A DNA stretch of 13,092 bases from Planctomycetota bacterium. GTDB lineage: Bacteria; Planctomycetota; Phycisphaerae; UBA1845; UTPLA1. The translations under genes were made by a program, and so were the position numbers. The notes beneath the pieces were generated by a model. That model searched no databases. It was given only the letters and a program-made list of their open reading frames with translations, and was not told the origin of the DNA. Each line of letters begins with the position of its first letter. Position 1 is the stretch's first letter. The stretch covers positions 1-13,092 of the forward strand of contig JADJRI010000023.1 of assembly GCA_016712275.1 (NCBI GenBank), in the 5' to 3' direction. Shown here piece after piece: positions 8,824 through 13,092 of the stretch.

Positions 8824-9201
8824 TCACTTTGATGGGCGGCAATTGGGGTCGATTGGGAGGGCCATCCGAGTTGCGCCAAGGAACGAGCGGCGCGAGCGAG
8901 ACTCCGTCGTATTGAATCCTGGCAATGCCGGAAGCAATGGCAGCACAGAGTGCGTCTGGTCGCCGCCATCCTTAACGATCGGACCCTCATGGCATGGATC
9001 GGAATTACAGTTGTCCTCGTGGGAGCAGGACCCAGGAGCGGAATCAGGCTGATCGTGATCCTGATCACCATGGCAAGTGGTTGCGATTGCCCCGCTCGTG
9101 GTTGGAGTGCAGGGGTGAGTCAGGACACCCGCCAAGCACAACGAGGGCGAGATATGAAGCGCCCAGCAAGCGACCGCAAGATTGAGCACGCGCAGAACCA
9201 T
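8824..9201 (-). CDS. Cys/His-rich exported protein, first gene of the metal operon
   Basis: A 125-residue protein beginning with a signal peptide (MVLRVLNLAVACWALHISPS, probably cleaved after LAG). A short region dense in Cys, His and Asp follows at about residues 30-75: THPC, TTCHGDQDHDQPDS, then SCSHEDNCNSDPCHEG. The C-terminal 45 residues are ordinary and end LPIDPNCRPSK. The ligand-rich patch suggests periplasmic metal binding or sensing, and disulfides are possible. The ATG at 9201 has an AGGA 7 bases upstream. It is the promoter-proximal gene of the run, directly behind a TTGACA-containing region, so it may be the first translated product of the operon. I recognise the general style (small Cys/His-rich leaders of metal operons) but no named family. 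Confidence 0.7.
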   Translation of the reverse strand: MVLRVLNLAVACWALHISPSLCLAGVLTHPCTPTTSGAIATTCHGDQDHDQPDSAPGSCSHEDNCNSDPCHEGPIVKDGGDQTHSVLPLLPALPGFNTTESRSRRSFLGATRMALPIDPNCRPSK

Positions 9202-9240
9202 ATAATAGTCCTATCGGCTTCCCCATGCGATGTCAATAGG
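9202..9240 (-). promoter_or_regulatory. Possible operon promoter with a short inverted repeat
   Basis: Reading the minus strand toward the ATG at 9201, TTGACA (plus-strand TGTCAA, 9231-9236) is a perfect -35 match. Candidate -10 hexamers 17-20 bases on are weak (TAGGAC or GACTAT). The arms CCTATTG and CGATAGG (plus-strand 9208-9214 and 9234-9240) form a 6-of-7 inverted repeat that straddles the spacer. MerR-family metal regulators bind dyads between a good -35 and a poor -10 with a long spacer, so this geometry is suggestive. No regulator gene is seen in the window. Low certainty. Confidence 0.33.
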
Positions 9241-9547
9241 ATCAAGATGTTGTGTTCCCCTACAATCTTGAATTTCACGTTTTCTCAACGGCGACTAGGC
9301 AAGACATCATTTCGGACCATTCATCCGCGTTTCCATGGTTGAGCAGGTGTTGGGGACGCTCCGACCGCCGCTGTTGCAGAAGGCGAATTGATCCGTCCAA
9401 GTTTACATGAACTTTGGACGGTAGGTCGGAATGAGTGCTCAACTTGAAGTCATTCGGATGGAAATCGGCAGCGGCATCGTCGGACGGTACTGGTTCGGTA
9501 GAAAGATCAGCCGAGCGTCGGCGGATACGGGCCGTGACGGGTTCTTC
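9241..9547. other. Stretch without a convincing gene between the operon and the methylase remnant
   Basis: The minus-strand frame stays open here from the methylase remnant down to 9275. After the motif LPGDIDA (ending near 9548) the translation no longer resembles the methylase family (EEPVTARIRRRSADLST, then NDFKLSTHSDLPSKVHVNLD), so I treat 9548 as the end of recognisable homology. The only structured element I see is the hairpin at 9393-9421. No ribosome site, promoter or known RNA was recognised. Confidence 0.4.
9361..9429. repeat. Hairpin with an outer inverted repeat
   Basis: The inner stem is CCGTCCAAGTT (9393-9403) against AACTTTGGACGG (9410-9421): 11 base pairs, one bulged T and a 6-base loop (TACATG). 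An outer pair, CCGACC (9361-9366) and GGTCGG (9424-9429), brackets it. No U-tract follows on either strand, so a simple terminator is not favoured. It lies close to where the methylase homology ends, so it could be a recombination or element-end structure, or a transcript barrier. Function unknown. Confidence 0.5.
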
Positions 9548-10853
9548 GGCGTCGATGTCGCCGGGCAATACGTCTTTGGGTTGCACGCGGCGCAACGCCT
9601 CGGCGTTTCCTGCGAATGTCGGTCCGGCCCTCTCGGCCACCGCCAGTTTGTGGCGGACGTTGCCTCACAAATACTCGTCGGCGGTCTCCCAACACTCCGA
9701 TTCCGGGTCTTGGTAGATCAGGTCGCCCAAGTCGGTGACGAACTGCTTCTCGGTCTTGCTGTAAAGCTCGGCGATGAACGACCGGTCCACCCTGCCCCGC
9801 TGGTTCAGCGACACCAGCAAGCCTTCCTCAGCGCTGGCGACGTTCGTCACGGGCGGCGTCCGGCCGACCACGTCCTTGGTCATGATCGCGGCCTTGGCGG
9901 CCTTGCAGGTGACTTCGTCGTACTCCTCCAGCGACATGACCAGCATGGCGTCGGGGTCTTCGATGAACTTGACGGGATTGGGCCGACGGCGGATGACGCT
10001 GCCGTCGCGGGTTTCGCTGAACGTCGTTTTGTTGATCGGGCCGCAGGTACGGACGAAACGGTCGTACACGCGATTGAGTTCGCGCCGCGTTTCCTCTCGG
10101 TGCTCTACCGGCCAGTCTTCGTTTTGTGATTGAAGCACGCGCCTCGCGCAGTCGCGCAGGCCGATCAGGGCCGCCAGCCTCGTGCCGGTTAGCGCGCCGT
10201 TGGCCTTTATTATTTTTCCGCCATTCATGACCGTCAAGGCCTGGCTGTTGACAAGCTTATTGATCGAACTGTTCGTTCCGACGAAGAAACTGCCTTCGTT
10301 GATATGCTTCTCGGGCGGCGGCGTAAACTCCTGGGCGGGTTGCTCGGTCGCATGATCCGTATGGGTCGGCGCGAATTCCGGCAATTGGCGGATTGCATCT
10401 CTGAGTTTCGCGGCGAGTTCGCCGTTGCCACGGACGCTGTACCCTTCCCCACCGTAGAGCGTGTCCTTCCGGCTCCACTCGCCGATCACCATCTCCGGGT
10501 GATTAATGAAATAGCGGTTGCTCGGGATTTCGACGCCGTCGATTTCCAGCGGGGCAACGCCGAGCCAGTCTGGATCAGCGTGATGTTCTGGGTCGCCGCG
10601 GGCGCGCTTGCGCAGGAACAGGATGTCGGAGACGACGGCCGTGCCTTCGCGCTCGAAGGCGTCGGATCGCGCCGACGAAGTCAGCCTTGGATGCGAGGTA
10701 TTCGCGGATGGCGGCGTTCTGCTTGTCGAGTGTGAAATGCAACGTGACCATGGCCATGACACCGCCGGGCTTCAGAGCATCGACCGACTTGGCGAGATAG
10801 TAATCGTGCAGTGACAGCCGCTTGCCGTCGTAGTCGAGTTTGATGTCGGCGAA
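9548..10853 (-). pseudogene. Internal fragment of a giant DNA methylase/SNF2-type protein
   Basis: This matches the middle of very large proteins of phages, plasmids and integrative elements that combine an N6-adenine DNA methylase with a SNF2 helicase. Read from 10853: FADIKLDYDGKRLSLHDYYL (the F is from the methylase motif NPPF), AKSVDALKPGGVMAMVTLHF, TLDKQNAAIREYLASKADFV and GAIR. A shift follows near 10665, then SDAFEREGTAVVSDILFLRK, PSNRYFINHPEMVIGEWSRK and, near the end, WETADEYL. An in-frame TGA (9665-9667) interrupts it, after which the same frame resumes as GNVRHKLAVAERAGPTFAGN and VQPKDVLPGDIDA, where homology ends near 9548. Both ends are truncated: no NPP, no SAM-binding domain and no helicase motifs. 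About 430 residues remain of a protein typically well over 1,500. It is non-functional and a relic of a mobile element. Confidence 0.82.
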
Positions 10854-11876
10854 GGTCACGCCCGCCGCGTGCAGGAGGGCTGGTTCGTCGGCGCCGCGCC
10901 CTACGGCTACCGGAACATCCGCAAGGACGGCCGCGGCATCATCGAAGTCGATTCGGTGCGGGCCAATGCTGTCAAACGAATCTTCCACCTCTTCGCTTAC
11001 GAGCCGCTGACCGTCGATCAGCTCATCGGCCGCCTCGCCGATGAAGGGCTGAAGTGCCGTCCCTCGTCTCCCCGCTTCCCACGAAGCTCGGTGTACGCGA
11101 TTCTCCGCGACCGCAGCTACCTGGACGATGTCGAATACGGCGGACAGTGGTATCCGGGCAAGCACGAGCCGCTCGTCGATCGGACGACATGGGACCGAGT
11201 GCAAATCCTGCTCGGCGGCAAGACCGACCGTTCGCATAAACTGACCTACGCCGGCGGTCTCATCCGCTGCGGCCATTGCGGCAACCTCATCACCGGCGAA
11301 CAAGTCACCAAGAAATCAAGCGGCAAGCAATACGTCTATTACCGCTGCACCATGTAATAGCTTGCGCCGGGACTTCCGCAGGCGCGACTCAACGAGGCAA
11401 AGCTGGACGAACAGGTCCTGGCCGTCTTCCGGAACATAAGGCAGCCTGAGACGGTTCAGGCGTGGTTCTCGAACGCACTGCGCGAATGGTCGAAACGAGA
11501 GCGGGCCGAAGCATCCACGCAATCCGACGTATCGCAACGCGAGACAACGCAGTTTCAGATGCAACAGGACCGGCTGCTCAACCTGCGCTTGCTCGATGAA
11601 ATCTACGGCGACACGTTTGCCAGCAAGTCAACGGAGTTGCGTGACAGGATTGCAGCGGCAAGCCTGCGCGTCGAGGCCGCAAAACGCCAACTGCTCGAAA
11701 TCGTGTTTTCGAACTTCGTCCTCGACGGCGCAACTCTTTGCTATGAAGTGAATAAGCCCTTCGATGTACTCATCGAAGGGCTTGAAATGAGTCAGACTCG
11801 GGGCGACTGGACACCAGTTGAACTTTTTCTGGCTGGAATTCGCGTTTTTGACCCCGCCAGGTGCGTTTGGCTCTAG
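10854..11876 (+). pseudogene. Large serine recombinase remnant without its catalytic domain
   Basis: The C-terminal two thirds of a large serine recombinase. HARRVQEGWFVGAAPYGYRN opens the recombinase domain, then VDSVRANAVKRIFHLFAYEP, FPRSSVYAILRDRSYLDDV, WYPGKHEPLVDRTTWDRVQI, the zinc-ribbon cysteines in LIRCGHCGNLITGEQ (near 11265-11285) and KQYVYYRCTM. There two consecutive in-frame stops occur (TAA 11355-11357, TAG 11358-11360). The same frame resumes as ARLNEAKLDEQVLAVF, a coiled-coil part, QQDRLLNLRLLDEIYGDTFA, RQLLEIVFSNFVLDGATL, RGDWTPVELFLAGI and the stop at 11876. The N-terminal resolvase domain with the catalytic Ser is missing, cut at the junction with the methylase remnant. About 40 residues also seem missing between LRVEAAK and RQLLEIVF, compared with the family as I remember it. 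GTG at 10869 can start a frame but is an internal codon of the original gene. Confidence 0.86.
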
Positions 11877-11985
11877 TAGGCTACATCGCGTGCACGAATG
11901 GATCGGTACATATCCAAGACGCTGCAGATGGACGTAGAAATTCAATCTTAGCATGAGGGCGAAGTCGTGGCAAGACTCCCATCGT

Positions 11986-12648
11986 TCAATAACCGGCCCC
12001 GTCCAAAAAGGATGTCCTTATTGGGCCCCAAGTCTGATAATCCTCTGGCCCCATACGATCGGGATCGTTAGATTGAAAGTATAGTTCGCGGAGCGTGACC
12101 ATCTGGTCCATGTTCTCGCAGAGGCCGTAAGCGTTTAGCAAATATTGAGGACCTCGCCAGTCTCCGATATTGGCCAGTGCCGACCAGGTGGAATTACGCT
12201 CATTCAGATCAAAACCAATCCATTTAAACTGTGCTTGGGACATGATCGGAAACGAGTCGCAATATGCTTGGCCTCTTTGAATCGATAAGTACTTTAGAAT
12301 CACATAGCCGCGTGGTCGACCGCGATTACGAGCCCAAGCGGCCATTTCATTTTCTCGAGGCTTGTGCCACTGATTGCGCGTAAAGTAACGGACATTTGAT
12401 ATGTTTCATTCGATGCGGGAGGGATCGCGATCGGGCTATCGGCCATCCGCATCTCGAAAATGAGATTTCCATACTGCAGCATACAGTTCATCGGAAATGG
12501 TCACTATCTCGCCATACTGCTCGCGGCAAATGATTAGAAAATTCAGAAGAGTTCTTCGAGCGAGACCGCAATATGACTCCAGCGCCGGCGTGTGCGTCGG
12601 CATATCTATGGCCAGGCAATGTAGCGCAGTATTGACTCTGTTGTTCAT
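11986..12648 (-). pseudogene. Hypothetical protein, likely immunity partner of the upstream toxin, apparently frameshifted
   Basis: It begins with ATG 13 bases after the toxin stop, the usual place for an immunity gene. Three open pieces cover the region. 12648-12436 gives MNNRVNTALHCLAIDM, then LLNFLIICREQYGEIVTISD. The neighbouring frame, 12491-12300, gives NLIFEMRMADSPIAIPPASN. The first frame then resumes from about 12405 (NVRYFTRNQWHKPRENEMAA) through ARNRGRPRGYVILKYLSIQ and FKWIGFDLNERNSTWSALAN to WGPIRTSFLDGAGY at 11986. Two compensating shifts would join these into one soluble protein of about 220 residues. Alternatively, 11986-12345 is a separate 119-residue gene. I recognise no family. 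There is no signal peptide, as expected for a cytoplasmic immunity protein. GC is lower than in the flanks, consistent with recent acquisition. Confidence 0.45.
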
Positions 12649-12661
12649 AGCATCAATCTAA

Positions 12662-13092
12662 CTATGGCGCGGTAATAACATCAAGGATATCGTCAAAGGA
12701 CGTGCCAGGCGGAAAATCGAGGTTGTCTCCGTGGCCACTAGTAGTACCGTTCTTGTATATGTGAGCACGCACCACCCCACCCGGTCCTGACTGGCCGGGC
12801 GTGAATCGAATGCTAACTGTTCCATTTGTGAGAATCGTTGAACCGGTCGCATTTACATAATAACTCCCCTTCTGGAACAATCCATCCAGCAATTCGACAT
12901 TTCGAGGGTTTGTCAGATCAACGGCGCCGCCTAAATTGTTCGAGATCAAAATGTCGGCATCTTGCTTAAACTTTGCCGCGCAACTGGTGTTATGAACCCA
13001 CAGGCCGTTTTGCAAAATATGTGTCCCTGTTACACGGCTGTCGGGTTGAAAGTCTTCGTCGGCGTTTCATCATTGGCTGCGACATCGACGAC
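12662..13092 (-). CDS. C-terminal toxin domain of a polymorphic toxin, N-terminal part outside the window
   Basis: The frame ending at 12662 opens with DSRVTGTHILQNGLWVHN followed by TSC. The (V/L)WVHN element is the hallmark end of intein-like (Hint) pre-toxin domains of Rhs-type and related polymorphic toxins, immediately ahead of the variable toxin domain. The toxin domain is about 105 residues: CAAKFKQDADILISNNLGG, ELLDGLFQKGSYYVNATGST, GPGGVVRAHIYKNGTTSGHG, DNLDFPPGTSFDDILDVITA. I do not recognise its catalytic type. His and Asp in SGHGDN and the preceding RAHIYKNG are candidate active-site residues (a guess). Upstream the same frame meets a TGA near 13064, while the next frame reads VVDVAANDETPTKTFNPTAV, so a frameshift near 13045 may split the parent protein. 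The 117-residue frame starting at TTG 13015 is probably not an independent gene. Confidence 0.66.

Noticed and set aside
9665..9667. Reassigned TGA codon as a new genetic code
   Set aside because: Another gene in the window ends at TGA in a normal overlap (1414-1416), and the other in-frame stops are TAA and TAG, so ordinary pseudogene decay is the simpler reading.
9431..10129. A long plus-strand open frame of 232 residues
   Set aside because: It is antisense to the well-recognised methylase fragment. Its Arg/Val/Asp/Gly-rich text has no motif and no ribosome site.
10575..11303. A 242-residue minus-strand frame that includes real methylase text
   Set aside because: Only about 10690-10853 is genuine methylase. 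The rest upstream is the antisense of the recombinase domain and the part below 10660 is out of frame, so it is a chance chimera across the junction.
1..13092. CRISPR arrays, tRNA, rRNA, insertion-sequence ends
   Set aside because: I saw no regularly spaced repeats, no tRNA-like or rRNA-like segment and no transposase. The only mobile-element traces are the recombinase and methylase remnants.

Overview
The window looks like part of an accessory or mobile region from a GC-rich Gram-negative bacterium. The style of the recombinase, the polymorphic toxin and the metal-efflux variant suggests a planctomycete or relative, but this is a judgement from recognised sequence style and not from a search.

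Layout. (1) Positions 1-9201, all on the minus strand, are one long heavy-metal efflux operon read from right to left. The order is a Cys/His-rich exported protein, a CzcC/TolC-like outer-membrane factor, a tiny lipoprotein, a CzcB-like membrane fusion protein, a CzcA-like RND pump, a His-rich lipoprotein, a small one-helix membrane protein, another lipoprotein, and the N-terminal third of a P1B-type metal ATPase that runs off the left edge. Spacing is tight and several junctions overlap or look translationally coupled. The tripartite CzcCBA pump would export cations from periplasm or cytoplasm across the outer membrane, the ATPase would move them from cytoplasm to periplasm, and the small Cys/His-rich proteins would bind or hand over metal. 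(2) Positions 9202-9547 hold a possible operon promoter and a strong hairpin, with no convincing gene. (3) Positions 9548-11876 hold two broken mobile-element genes joined head to head at about 10853-10862: an internal piece of a giant DNA methylase/SNF2-type protein (minus) and a serine recombinase that lacks its catalytic domain (plus). (4) Positions 11986-13092 (minus, visibly lower in GC) hold the C-terminal tip of a polymorphic toxin, marked by the LWVHN pre-toxin boundary, followed by a likely immunity gene.

State of the genes. The efflux operon is interrupted by at least fifteen single-base frameshifts, many beside homopolymers, although every reading frame keeps family motifs on both sides. 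This is either very recent decay or uncorrected sequencing error. The shifts cluster in czcB, the last third of czcA, the ATPase and the small genes, while czcC and the first 800 codons of czcA are clean. In contrast, the recombinase and methylase remnants carry in-frame stop codons, a probable multi-base deletion and truncated ends, which look like true pseudogene lesions.
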